Of a DNA stretch of 64,000 nt, positions 13,901-24,342 are shown piece after piece. The stretch is from contig BGZK01000106.1 of assembly GCA_005406025.1 (NCBI GenBank), positions 248,001-312,000 on the forward strand, written 5' to 3'. A model generated the notes under the pieces. It did no database searches, was not told the DNA's origin, and saw only the letters and a list, made by a program, of their open reading frames with translations. The stretch comes from Eumeta japonica. Lineage: Eukaryota; Arthropoda; Insecta; Lepidoptera; Psychidae. Positions within the stretch are counted from its first letter, which is position 1; every line of letters starts with the position of its first letter. A program made the translations under genes and the position numbers.

Positions 13901-16900
13901 AACCAATTTATAAAACGTTGTCACGTCAACAAATTTTGAAATAGTGTATAGAATCAAATTCGCATTCTCAAAATTTTTTGCTCAAAAAATCGCGTCATAC
14001 CTTGCTTATTTTAGAGAGTTACGAACTAGAAAATTGCGGGAAGTTTCGTGGTTGGCCTACAGGGTTAACTTTTTTTTTTTTAACTTTAGTCTTCAAGTGC
14101 AACGCAAGATGAAATGCAAGAACAGGAGACTAGCGAAAGCAGCATATCCAGTTCGTTCAAGTAAGTTCTTCAAAATGATTTACATCTTAGTTTCGTACCA
14201 TAAATTGAAAAGAATAATAATATATGTGTGTGCGTGCGTGCGTGCGTGCGTGTGTGTGTGTGTGGGTGTGTGGGTGTGTATGTGTGTGTGTAACAACTGT
14301 ATACCCTCCCACAATTAATTGACTTTAAATTGAGGAGCTTCGATGTCAATATACATATACAAAATAATATTTTATTTATGTAGTTTCATATGCAATTTGC
14401 AACTTTCATAGATGGTATTACATTTAATTTAATAAATAATAATGAGTTTATGAGTCATAAAACGAGTTTTTTATTACTCAAAAACAAAATTATTGCATAT
14501 ACACTTTGCTGGAAATTTTTCAATATCGGTATAAAGATTTCTATGTTAAATATTTTAAAATAAATCCTGTATAGAATAAAAGCTTCTATTGATCCTTTGG
14601 TGCACTACGCCGTGATCATCTTGTCACTGAAATAAATATCTGAAGACTTCTGTGAGCGCCTTATAAAAACTGATTGATTTCCCACGAGCCAATTTTGATG
14701 AAATAAAGCCTATATGTTGCTCTAATCTACGCCTAAGTGATCTATGAAAACCTCATACAAATTGGCTTACCACTTGTGGAGTTTAGCGCGATCAAACGAA
14801 CGAATAGACAGACGAAGTATTTAAAAACAATATTGTATACTGTTACATTCCTGACATTACCCGTAATCAGTTTTTGACAAATGTTTTTAGTGTACAGATA
14901 CGTGGATTGTACGATTTTACGTATGTGTAGATTGTTTTATCTAAGGTCGTTTCTCCAAATCGCACTTCTTCATAAAACTTTTCAAGGGCCCGTCAGTCAC
15001 ATTCAGCGCAAGTAATAGAATACTCATACAATACAAACAGTGCGGTTCCTGATACAGACATTTATTTACTCTTGTTTATAATAGTTTAGAATAGACAATC
15101 TGATTTCCTTTTTATTTCAACAGGAGCATCGAAGAGGACTGTTTTCGAATCACATCCGCCTACATTCCAAAAAACGAATCTCAATTGACGTATGACAAAG
15201 TAATGTTGTCTTCCAGAACTTGTGAAGTATTGATACGTAAATCTATAGCCTTCTAGATTAGAAGAGTTTTAAGTAATGCTTTTAAAACATGACATTCCTT
15301 TAGTTTAGCTCCTTTATAATACAACTTGTGGATTAAAATGGGTTATATGTAATTAATTTTAGTGTACTCGGTTGCATTGTTCAAATCTGTCAGAACAAAT
15401 TTTATCCTTAGTATAATTATGAGTGTCGAGAAAAAAATCAATGTAGCAGTTGACAGCTAATGAACATATTCCTTGATTAATTATGAAAATACATGCAATG
15501 GTAATACTGAAATCAGCTAAAAAACCGGCCACAGTACAATATGTTATAATTGTATAGACATATTGTATATTATGGACAATATACAATACAATATGTATAT
15601 TGTACATAATATACAATATGTCTTGCATATTTAAAAGAAAAATGTTTCTTTTACTCAGTTCAGGATCATGATCTGAGTAAAAGTACGGCGGTCAAGTGCG
15701 AGACTTCAGTATAACGCTTTTACAATAAAGCAAAAACAAGAAAAAATAGATAAAAAAACATATTCTTATAGTTTTTATTATTATTTTTTAAGACATCATC
15801 TACAGTAGAACATATTCTTTAAAAGTTCCAACTGGTTACGTATAACATTTTAAAAGATATAGTCTTTTGAAAACAAAACGGGTAGACAGTTTAGTAGACT
15901 TCCATACGGAATCCCAAAGCTGTTATATTATTTTTTCTCCATAATTAATATATTTGAATATAGATGAATTTGTTTAATAGTTGATCACTCTCTCTGAACA
16001 ATCGATATTTTAAGATATTTACATCTTATTAGCTTATACGAAATAGATGTTCATTTTGTTTTCTGTATATAGAAGCTTTAAACGAAGCTGACTTCTAAAC
16101 CATGAGCAAAGGCTACCATTCAAGTAGCTATTTTTAACTTGAAACATTTTGAATGTCGTCAAAAAAAATTCCATCGAAACTGGCAACATCAAGCATCGAA
16201 ACCCATTCCGGTACTCAATAAAAAAAAACAGTGATAAAAGAATGTATCTATTATCGGCTTAAGCTATTTTTTCCGAAATCCTGGCGTTTTCAAGAAGTGT
16301 TACATTCGGCTATTCTCGTTTTCATTCGGAATAGGGGCTGTGCCCCGCATGCCCCCGCATGCATTAAAAAAAAAAAACGAAATTTGATAGAAGTATATAA
16401 TATCTATGATACTACGTCTGAGTTCCGTTTATAGAATGACGTGTAAGATCGAGAAAATTCTGTTTTCAATACAGTTACTCTGCGACTTGTGGATTTACTT
16501 TTCCTATATCTGTCATTGCAAGAGTGTTCCGAATTGTCGTCCGCGTGATTTAGTGTCGTCTTCCTTTCTGCAGCTAATAAGGTCCCGATTTCTGGACGGA
16601 GATATTTACTTTGGCAATAAACGTTTCTTTGTTTAGTTTGGATTGTTCTTTCGTCTGATGACCTCATTAGCTCAGAATACATTTTGCTACATGACGGATA
16701 AAATTTCTGAGCTCTAAAACATTGTATTTTACATACACGCATGCGTAATCTACATCTACCATTTTTGGAGATTTAAGATACGTTCCCGTGACATCATTAG
16801 GATAACACAAAAAACCCGACCATTTATTTCCGTACAACATTACTTTAATCCTATTTATCAGCAATCATAGACAACTTTATTGCATGCACCTTACGTAGGC

Positions 16901-19900
16901 GTCGACTCTTGATCTATCTGATGGATGAGCGCTTTTGTTTTCTTGCTTGTTCGCATTCGTATATGGCACAAACTTAAATACCAAAGCGACTGAGCTTCGC
17001 TCAACGTCTTTAGGGTTTGCAGTAAGAATGTAATAACTTTCCACGGGAAAAGTTACTGATGATCACATCCAATTACATACACCCGTATTAATAAACGCCA
17101 GTCATATGAAGCGCCATCTCAAATAGTAAGGAGGGAGCGAGACATATATTATTTTCTTTAGCGAAGCACTATAACTGTCCTGTTCTTTACATTCTCAAGA
17201 TGGACCGCCGTACTTAAGTGTGTCTTATTGATACGAGCTTTAGATAACAGAATTATCCAAATAATTTTTTTTATCCAAGTCGTTAGAGACATTTCCAAAA
17301 AAGGCAATTTAATATATATGAGAATTGTTCGCTCAAAGTTACTGGCCACGTTCCGAGGCCATTTCTATTTTTAGTCGGTTTGTCGTCAGGTGTGTCCGGT
17401 AGACCAATGCAAGCGCATGCGCATGGACTCCTTTTTGGCCGACTTGCCCGCTTATATGAGGAGATCTGGACGTAACCTGGGCGCGGATTACGAAACTTGT
17501 TCTCCAGGTAAGTACAATGTGAATTCAATATTCCACTTTTCATGGGTGTACCCAGAGGGCAGGAGGCAGCTGCCCCCACCCCAGGAAATTATAGATTCAA
17601 CAATATACTACGCCCCATTTACATTCTGACTTTAAAAAATCTGACTTGCCCCCCCTTTTACCTACTTAAAACCTGTCAAATTCAGAAATGGTTGGTAACG
17701 TTAACAAAAGCATAGTTTTCTCTTCGAAAATACAAAAAGAATAAGAATAAGTATGGAGCTCCTTCGACCTAATTTGTTTTATTGCCATATTTAAATTTGT
17801 CACATTCATGCTCAAATGCTATCATTGCTGTGCATTAAAACATTTTGTAAATGTATTTATATTAAATAAGACGTTTCCCGAGTGTATAAATCCTCGACCT
17901 GCGCCTTGTACATTTGTTATTTAAAAAGGTCATTAATAAATGACAGTGTTTTATTTTTAATTTTGACATACCGTAGCTTAGTTTTTTAATGTACAAAAAC
18001 ATTAAACACATAGATTAAAATCAATACTTCATTACAAAAGTAAAGATGGCATCAATGACCTATTATCATGTCACCTTTTCTTCTTGTCGTCTGTTGATCA
18101 TGGGTCTTTCCGTCATTCATGTTTTGTCGAGACGAAATATGTAAAGGGATTTGTAAATTTTTTCTTCACAAAATATACTATTTCATTTCATTTTATTTGC
18201 AATTGACAGTTAGTTAACAATATTTCGAGTTTCAAAACGAATGCGAAATGACGTAAGCGTTCTCTATTTTTTCTATAAATAAAATATCAAATAGAACAAA
18301 AATAAATACTATAAAATACATATTTTAAAATTTTTATGTTTTTAAATTTTTAGTCGATCTTATAAAAACTGCGTAAAATGCAAGCTGGATTGGAAACATC
18401 TCCTTTGATTCTATCACTTCTTTAGTAAATTTTATTATGAAGACGTATACTACCGCCCATGAAAGAATTATTATTGATCGTAGCCCGAATCTAAGAATTA
18501 TGAGCATATATTTTTCTCTCAAAGTAAAGATAACATAGAAGGACCGATAAAATAGCAACCCAGCTTTCTATTGGGACTTGTTTTTCTTATGACGTCTGAA
18601 AAGAAATAAAAAGAAACAGTAATGCAATCGACAAGCACGCCGCTGACAAAGGCTGCATCCTTTTCCATCTTTATAAAAAAAGTTTAATGGTCTAGTCTAG
18701 TCAACACGTTAAAAACCGTGTTAATTCTTAACAAAGGTCTCAAAAATGTGAGCGAAAACTCATTTGATTCGGTATGACCTCTTAATAAAATATTTTTAAG
18801 GATTGTACTCCACATCAAAAAATTGGAAAAGTTGTAATCAAATCAAGGAAAAAAGAGGTATTTAATTTTTCGCTTATATCTCAAAAACTATTAACATTTA
18901 AGTAATTTGAAAATGAATAAAAGGTCAGTGAAATTTCCTTTTCTTTAGGGACCTTAAAGAAAAGGAAATTTCACTGACCTTTTAATTTTATCACGTAATC
19001 TTATTTAGTATATATTAAATAAGAGTTCCAAGAAGCAAAAAAAATATAGGTCTATTATTTAAACTTTTATATGACCTATCATGAGAATGGAAGTCCAACA
19101 AAAATTAATTAATTAACAATTGTGTAACTTTTTGAAAAATGAAGTTTAAATTTTTTTCAACGGAACTATATTCTTGGAATGTTCTGATGAGACTGTATTT
19201 TTTTAAATTTATTAATTTAATATTTAACAGTAAGAAAGATGGTTTTCTATAGCATCCTCTGTTAAGCGGCGGCGCACCAGTGTCAAAACGATTGCGCGGA
19301 ACTCTATTTTCAGAGTTATAAATAATTCCGAGAGTTAAAGTTTTCTATAGAAAATTTTCTTATCTTTAAGGACTTTTTTTCAAATTTCTCAAATGTTAAT
19401 AGTTTTTATTTTGTTTTGCTAATAACATTTTAAATTTTAGAGCAATTACGGGTCATAAAAAAGCGTCTGGAAGAAAGACACAGAAAAAGTAGCAAGGAGG
19501 TGAAAGAAGATATATTAGAAGAGTGGAAGCACTTTGCCGACGGAGTGGGAGTGCAAACATCCGCGCATTCGGTTCGGCCCCTCTGCGCATGCCCCAAAGA
19601 GACGGCACAGTATTTAACCAGCAGAGACGGTGAGCTCGTGAGGATAATGGTGTCGCAGCTCGTGCGTGTACTAACATACAAACAGACAGGCAATCACTCT
19701 AAAAACAATTGCTTATATAGGCGTTATTAACAATTTCTGTGTGAATTTTCCTTAATCAGTGTCTTACTTACTGACACGGAACATTTACAATTTTCATTGT
19801 CAATAAAAGAGAAATTTTATTAAAATGCGCAGGGCATTAAAATACTATCGATTCATTTCATCCGTTGGACATAATACGAGATGTGTTAGGGGAGAACTTG

Positions 19901-22900
19901 CAATATGATTTCAAGGTATCTATAAATAAAAGTGATACTAAAGATTTCTCTTGGGCAAACACGACTCTATTATTAATATAAACTTACATTTTAAAAAAAC
20001 ACGCTATTTATGATCAATATTTAACAACGGATTCAAAAATCCAGCTGTCAAGAATGATACAATGCGGTGATTCGATCTAATAAGCTTGAGAAAACTATAA
20101 AGACAATAAATTGATGATTAAGAGTTACTGTGTGTTATTTTTAGTGACCGACTTCTTGCCAATCAAACGAGAAGTGGACCGTATCCCGAAGGAGCGGCTG
20201 TTTGACAATGAGATAGAATTTCGAAGATTCAAGCTGCTAGGAGATGCGACTGACGCTAGGTAAACGCTGTGGTGTGTCAACGGGAACTGAGGAGAGTCTT
20301 ACAATGTTTTAAAATAAACCTGTTTTTAATGCAATATCATATTCACATTGTCAGACATTGATTATAGACTTTTCATGTCTATATGTTCAGTTTTTTGTTA
20401 ATAAACAACTCGGAAATGTGAATAATAAGTAAGAAAACGTGAAAAAAAAATTGTTTTTGTCTGTTTGTTTATCAATCAATCAATAATATTCAATAGTTAA
20501 TTTTAGTTAGAAACCTTGTAGCTTCGTTTTATGAATTTATTTGTTATTCATTTATCAAAATTTGTTTTATGTTTACTAAGGTGGAGCTGTTGACAAAAAT
20601 GATAAATATGACGTACGTAACAGTTCAAATAATCCATAGAAGTAAAAAACAATGTTTGTTGTGGTTTCTGCGAACGAAAAAAATTCATTTATAATTTTTT
20701 ATACATCTACTCTAATATTAGAAAGAGGTGAAATATGGTTGACAGTATGTAAAGGGGTAATGTTTGAACTGTTGAACCGATTATAAAAATGTTTTCACCA
20801 CTAGAAAGCTACGCTATCCTTGGGTCATCAGGCTGTATTTTGGTTTTACGTTGGTCAAGTTTCATCGCAATACGTTCAATAGTTCCAACTTTCTGCGATA
20901 AAGATATACCTTTATATTTAATTTTTTCACCTTCGTAATATGTTATATAGAATTTTAAGTTTCAAGGTTACGACGCCGTAGATGAATATATACCCATTTA
21001 AATGTAAGTATATGCATAAACATTTCAGTAATTAATTCATTTACACGAGAACAAAGACAGCATAAACGCAACACAAAATATGAAGAGTGTTTTACCTAGA
21101 TGAAACCGTGGGCGCATAATCGATATAAAATATAATCGGAATCGAGACAGAACTGAATCGTGATTAGAATCAAAAGTAGAACCAGCATCGGGAACTAAAA
21201 TCAGATCAAGGGTCGGCCGGAATCCAGTGTGATATTGGGATAGGACACGAGAGCCGGATATGATTGGAATAATTGCCAACAAAACGAGAATCGAAATAGA
21301 CCGACATACGGATCATAGTTTAATGATTAATCACTGAATATATAAAAAAAAAAGAAGGAATACATTCTATGTATATGCTGGGAAAAACTGGTGTAACATA
21401 AAAATATGCATAAAAACATATCATATGGCATTGCATACTGGCATGACAAAAATAAAGCCTCAATTTCTTTTTGTCACCGTGTTTCTTGTATTCATATGAA
21501 GTTCTTAAGGCATGCGTTGCCGGTTTTCCATTGCATAGGGTTAGTTTATAATTCTTCAATTTTATTAATACTTTCATATCATCCATTCCGGTTGATCAGA
21601 TAAATACATTTTTTTCCCCCTATCTTAATTTAGACGTTTGTCACGCCATCCTTTATTCAATTCTCATACAGTCATTGTATGTTGATAGATTGATATGTCT
21701 AAATATTGCCGGTATTACTATAAAATAACTGGAAATTGTTAATGTCGACTTAATGAAAAATCTATTAAGTTTTTATAAACACGACTAAATTTTACCCATT
21801 CTAACGAAAACAAATTACCTTTTTATAGGCGCAAGGATTTGATTCAATTAAAAAAAAAGACTAACAGATTTGTACCAAAAATTAAAAACGTGATTCGTAA
21901 ACGTTTTTAGATGTGACAACTTGTCAATACGTTATTTTTAAATATAACTTTTAATTTAACAAAAAAATTTTTATCTTTTGGTACAACCCGCCACTAGATT
22001 GTAACCATAATCAAGAACTGCAATTTAATATATGCATATGCTTAGTCCATTATATGTAACACTTATTAAATTACATGTTTTGCTAGCTGGCCCGGCAGAC
22101 ATTGTTCTGCCCTTTTTCTGTATGCCTTGCACGTATAATTAATGCCCGTAGCTGCGCCAGCACGGACGTATAATGAATTCCTTCACATTTTTTGTCGATT
22201 GATCTCTATCTGAATTCCCGTATCGCTTTTGATTCCGAAGCTGGTCACACGTTTCATTCTAATCCCGACCCCACATCCGTTTGCGACACCAGTTCCGTTC
22301 TCCATTTCGTACTCGGTTCAGCTTTCGATTCAGTTCCGATCAGATTCTATTCTGATCCCGTTCACAATTCTCTGCCCACCTCGCTATCAATCCCGATTTC
22401 GCTATGAGTCACAGTTCCGACTTGGACGAAGCCGAGAGTAAAAGCTCATATCGAAATACAATATAAACTATATTACTCAGAGATAGCGAAGCTTTCTACA
22501 TTAGTTAAAGAATTATTAAAATCCTCTAAGGAGTATAAATACGTGGAAGAAGCCGGGAGTAAATGTTAGCAGTCTGATATCTCAAGTATACTGTGGCTAT
22601 TCATTAGTGAATGAATTTTTAGAATTTGTTCTGTGGTTTGGTTTAGTAATACAAATGTGCGGATGAGACACAGAACAAATCCTAATTTTTTTAGAAATCT
22701 TTCCTGGCATGCGTAAATATGTCACGAAACTTTCACCATAATTTGAATAAAGGTTTAAATGCGCATAGGGAACAAACGTAACAACATCAATTTTTATATA
22801 CTTCTAGTTCTTGATCTTTTGTATTGTTTAATGTCAGTATTAATCCCGGTTTCACTTTTTATTCCGATCCCAGACACGTTTTGATCTGATCCCGAACCCA

Positions 22901-23495
22901 CATTCATTTTTGAATCCAGTCCCGTTTTTAATTTTGGTCCCGTTCCCGATTTTGATTCTCATGGTGCCGTTCTCAATTCTGCTCTCCGACCGGCTTTCAA
23001 TTCCGACTCTGCTAGCAGTCACCATTCCCATTTCGAATGAGATCGCGACAATCAATCAATCCTTTGTGATTGTCTCAAATTTTCTTCTAAACCATTTTCC
23101 GTGACCGTAATCAATAAAAGAAAACAATAGTTACGTACATCCATCATTCGAATCGTGGGTTATGGTTATGAATTTATACAAAAATCACTTAGAAAAAACC
23201 ACTTCCACTTTTTCAGAATTTTCCAATTCTCGAGCCAACTTTTTCAATTTTTCTCTTCAAAGGAACCTTCTTCGAACACTAAAGAAGATTTAAAAAAGAA
23301 GTCTTTCTCTAGTTTTGCGATTAATATAACACACTTAGCAAATATATTATAGATTTTTTGTCACTGTTTTTATACAAAAGCTAAGCTAACGTTGTATGTT
23401 TTTACAGGAGAGATTATTCAGCAGGGCTGATTCAAGAACTAGGACCGATATTCCGGAGCCATCCAAGCATGACGTCACTTTTCAACACAAATTGA
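4976..23495 (+). CDS. Unrecognised 11-exon protein-coding gene (5' end not found)
   Basis: Exons: 4976-5144, 6150-6356, 7123-7226, 7324-7391, 7688-7796, 14090-14160, 15124-15199, 17375-17507, 19441-19629, 20145-20259, 23408-23495 (stop TGA 23493-23495). All introns are GT-AG and every phase matches, giving 1329 nt, 443 codons with the stop, and one uninterrupted frame. I do not recognise the family. The protein is hydrophilic, with an acidic stretch (PDDDEVDD, exon 1), a lysine-rich run (KQKKDIKKKIKAVK, exon 2), a small-residue run (SAGGALQTAANKNAMASG, exon 5), a Ser-rich acidic linker (exon 6), several Cys residues in exons 8-9 and a predicted helical charged segment around KKRLEERHRKSSKEVKED (exon 9). 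No signal peptide or membrane segment is visible. No start codon in frame precedes exon 1, so upstream exons are missing. The intron at 7391 uses donor GTACGT, chosen because only it preserves the frame. It converges on the SPEF1-like gene; whether the two are functionally linked is unknown. Confidence 0.7.
5145..6149. other. Intron 1 of the unrecognised gene
   Basis: This intron holds a LINE tail fragment (5660-5850) and a GTGGGT-core repeat (5975-6060). The rest is AT-rich with nothing recognised. It ends in TTCTCAG just before exon 2. Confidence 0.6.
5660..5850 (+). mobile_element. LINE 3' tail fragment
   Basis: Decoded with frameshifts, it resembles the C-terminal tail of insect non-LTR retrotransposons: a Gly-Arg-Lys region, then a Trp-containing segment and the end motif VCAYPSG before the stop region (around 5815-5835). 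Related tails occur at 8671-8955, 36833-36925 and 61852-62130, all on the same strand. It is a truncated, dead 5'-less copy. Confidence 0.55.
6800..6875. repeat. TATACACAGA-type microsatellite
   Basis: Three or more units of TATA runs alternate with CACAGATA, and the tract ends in TATGTATGTATA. It lies in intron 2 of the unrecognised gene. Confidence 0.75.
6895..6990. repeat. Dispersed repeat fragment (GTGACC..GGTCAC)
   Basis: The wording 'GGTGACCGTCGCCCATGGTCAC', followed by 'CGCAACCCC' and 'TTGCGTTG', resembles a common repeat tail in moth and butterfly genomes by recollection only. It contains the short inverted pair GTGACC/GGTCAC. The family is uncertain. Confidence 0.35.
8671..8955 (+). 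mobile_element. LINE 3' tail fragment
   Basis: In broken frames this reads as the tail of a non-LTR retrotransposon: KVEKGTLRWF, a His-Leu-Lys-Arg stretch, then a Gly-Arg-rich segment and VVSAY-like terminal wording ('TCTATAGTCTCTGCC'). It aligns by eye with the copy at 61852-62130. It is truncated at its 5' side and interrupted by stops. Confidence 0.6.
9057..9553. mobile_element. pogo/Tigger-type MITE
   Basis: Perfect terminal inverted repeats of 23 bp begin CAGTGGAATCTCAATAACTC. TA target duplications sit at 9055-9056 and 9554-9555. The 497-bp element has no transposase. The terminal sequence is the classic pogo/Tigger style, mobilised in trans by a pogo-like transposase. The interior repeatedly echoes the end sequence in both orientations (TTCGAGTTA, CGACTTAACGAG, CGACTTACTGAG). 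Confidence 0.88.
9700..9842 (+). repeat. 135-bp dispersed repeat, copy 1
   Basis: It starts near 'TACTGTGAAGGTAGTCACGA' and runs through AAGCGTCGC, a G/A-rich middle (GAAGAAGAAGC-like), TGCGCATCGCATCATTCG and GTGTTGTACT. Copies lie at 43605-43755 and 53995-54140 in the same orientation. A short open frame here (from 9725) is not conserved as a frame in the other copies, so I do not call a gene. The family is not identified. Confidence 0.75.
10900..11508 (+). repeat. Long direct repeat, copy 1 (TIR-bearing non-coding element)
   Basis: The left end, AAAGTCGGTATACCGGCG, is followed by TTTTACGTGACAACG. The right end in reverse complement contains TTTGACGTGGCAACG, a short inverted repeat set slightly inside. 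About 240 bp at the left and 175 bp at the right are nearly identical to the copy at 13435-13937, while the middle differs. A CT-rich tract and a tandemly doubled 'GCTCTTAGGCGGGCTAAC' block lie inside. No coding capacity. It is probably a non-autonomous DNA transposon of unknown superfamily. Confidence 0.7.
11255..11312. repeat. CT-rich simple repeat
   Basis: TCTC/TCGC runs inside direct-repeat copy 1. The matching stretch is absent from copy 2. Confidence 0.7.
13435..13937 (+). repeat. Long direct repeat, copy 2
   Basis: The same left arm (AAAGTCGGTATACGGGCG onward) and the same right arm (from GAGTGGAAGGGACGCGTGCC to the ACGTTGTCACGTC end) as copy 1, in the same orientation. It is about 100 bp shorter because its middle differs. 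It ends only about 150 bp before exon 6 of the unrecognised gene. Confidence 0.7.
14223..14292. repeat. (TG)n microsatellite with GTGC units
   Basis: Alternating TG with interspersed GCGT and GGTG units, 63 bp after exon 6. An open frame through it is an artefact of the repeat. Confidence 0.9.
15200..17374. other. Intron 7 of the unrecognised gene
   Basis: It contains the 66-nt hairpin at 15557-15622 and a 'GGGGCTGTGCCCC' repeat fragment near 16335. Otherwise it is AT-rich. Open frames at 16231-16742 have no splice context or recognisable content. Confidence 0.5.
15557..15622. repeat. 29-bp-arm hairpin
   Basis: The left arm 15557-15585 starts GACATATTGTATATTATG. The right arm 15594-15622 is its reverse complement with one mismatch, around an 8-nt loop (ATACAATA). 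It is extremely AT-rich. It could be a foldback relic or a transcribed hairpin in the intron; no evidence favours either. Confidence 0.85.
17520..17665. repeat. CCC-rich dispersed repeat fragment
   Basis: It has the phrase ATGGGTGTACCCAGAGGG, then a self-complementary GGCAGCTGCC, then C-runs (CCCCCACCCC, CCCCCCC). This is a familiar style of insect transposon end, but I cannot assign a family. It starts just inside intron 8. Confidence 0.35.
18830..19430. mobile_element. Foldback/MITE-like element with nested palindromes
   Basis: The outer arms include AAAAACTATTAACATTTAAG (about 18889) and its near reverse complement around 19395-19418. Inside the left half is a perfect 30-bp inverted repeat (18918-18947 with 18955-18984). 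The phrase TTTCTATAGAAA lies in the right half. No coding capacity. Exact ends and any target duplication are not resolved. It lies immediately before exon 9 of the unrecognised gene. Confidence 0.5.
20705..20860 (+). mobile_element. Helitron-like repeat fragment
   Basis: It begins TCTACTCTAATATTAGAAAG and contains GAACTGTTGAACCGATTATA and CACTAGAAAGCTAC, wording common in non-autonomous insect Helitrons by recollection. No matching 3' end is assigned. Confidence 0.4.
21125..21300. repeat. Degenerate GAATCGGGAT-type array
   Basis: Loosely repeated 10-20-bp phrases built on AATCGGAATCG, AGAATC and GGAACTAAAATC. The same style recurs, in both orientations, at 22200-22430, 22845-23045, 37500-37640, 37930-38060, 51880-52110 and 52465-52570. 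Confidence 0.55.
22080..22430 (-). mobile_element. Helitron-like end plus degenerate CGATTCCGA array
   Basis: Read on the minus strand, the segment ends 'TGTCTGCCGGGCCAGCTAGC', which has a CTAG terminus after a short GC hairpin, as in Helitron 3' ends. The rest is a degenerate array of ATTCCGATCCCG-like units. Only one end could be placed. Confidence 0.4.
22845..23045. repeat. Degenerate ATTCCGATCCCG array
   Basis: The same style and orientation as 22200-22430: irregular repeats of CCCGTTCCCGATTTTGATTC-like phrases. Long open frames on both strands come from the low-complexity composition. Confidence 0.55.
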
Positions 23496-23573
23496 ATTTC
23501 AGCAAAACAATTTTTATATATATTTCTGTTTTAAAATTTATTCTAAATTGTAAGCACAAATACAATACAATGT

Positions 23574-23579
23574 AATAAA
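23574..23579 (+). terminator. Poly(A) signal of the unrecognised gene
   Basis: AATAAA lies about 80 nt after the TGA stop, suiting a short 3' UTR. Confidence 0.6.
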
Positions 23580-24342
23580 ACCTTAATATAATACACTTCT
23601 TTGAAATACTAGACACGAACAGCAAAAAGCTAGAATTTTTCTCAAATTATACCTATGTAATAGCCTATGCGATTCATCACAAGCGTCACAAGTTGCTTTC
23701 AAAACTCATTTAAAATGTTTTGAGTTGAGTGTAAAATAAAATATTTTTTTTACAAAGTTGCAAGTGGCTCACATTTTGAATATTCTGATTCTGAACAGAG
23801 TATTAAATTCTCATAGGAGAGGAGGAAAAAGACACAGTAATTTTTTCAAATAATCAAAGGCACCAACATATTTTATTTTTGATAAGCCGATATGGAACAT
23901 TACGATCTAGGTTTAAGTTATCTCATTTGGTAACAGAAAAGAGTTGTTATTTTATGTTTATGCGTACAAAGGACGGTTTTCTGATATTTACCATGAAGAT
24001 ATTATAAAAAAAAATATTCGAGGTCCAAGGCTATATAAGAAAATAAAATAAAAATAGGAATGCAACATAGTCTCAAGTTACGCACAAAACTATCAAAAAT
24101 ATTTAAGTAAGAAATAAAATAGTAGCTTTTTGTAGGGCAATGAAGTAGCCGAATACGACTTGTACATAAAAATGCAAACGAACTAATAGAATTAATATTC
24201 AAGGTTTTCTGTAAATTTTAAAAGTAGTTATAGTTCATCTAAAGACACGTCAACGTGTCTTTTCTGAAAGAAGTCTTCAAAACCACTCCATTTAATATTC
24301 TAAGTATATCTAATTTTTAAAGTAATTATCCGTGCAATAGTT
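23580..24342. other. Convergent intergenic gap and SPEF1-like 3' UTR
   Basis: It separates the 3' ends of two convergent genes. It contains short inverted text ACACGTCAACGTGTC at 24245-24259. The 3' UTR of the minus-strand gene lies here; its poly(A) site could not be fixed. Confidence 0.5.

Larger units (their letters stand above)
7797..14089. other. Intron 5 of the unrecognised gene, repeat-filled
   Basis: This 6.3-kb intron holds a LINE tail (8671-8955), a pogo-type MITE (9057-9553), one copy of the 135-bp dispersed repeat (9700-9842), two long direct repeats (10900-11508 and 13435-13937), a GAAGTGAAAACTTC motif (12560-12575) and an AT-rich tract at 12780-13430 with repeated phrases such as TCAAAATCGATTA. 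No additional exon was identified. Confidence 0.55.
20260..23407. other. Intron 10 of the unrecognised gene
   Basis: It holds a Helitron-like fragment (20705-20860), three degenerate GAATCGGGA-type arrays (21125-21300, 22200-22430, 22845-23045) and a Helitron-style end near 22080. Open frames through these arrays are by-products of the repeats. Confidence 0.5.

Noticed and set aside
16404..16742. 112-codon minus-strand frame
   Set aside because: No recognisable domain, overlapped by a plus frame of similar length, no splice or poly(A) context.
22192..23104. Pro/Ile-rich open frames on both strands
   Set aside because: By-products of degenerate CGATTCC-type arrays, open in several frames at once.
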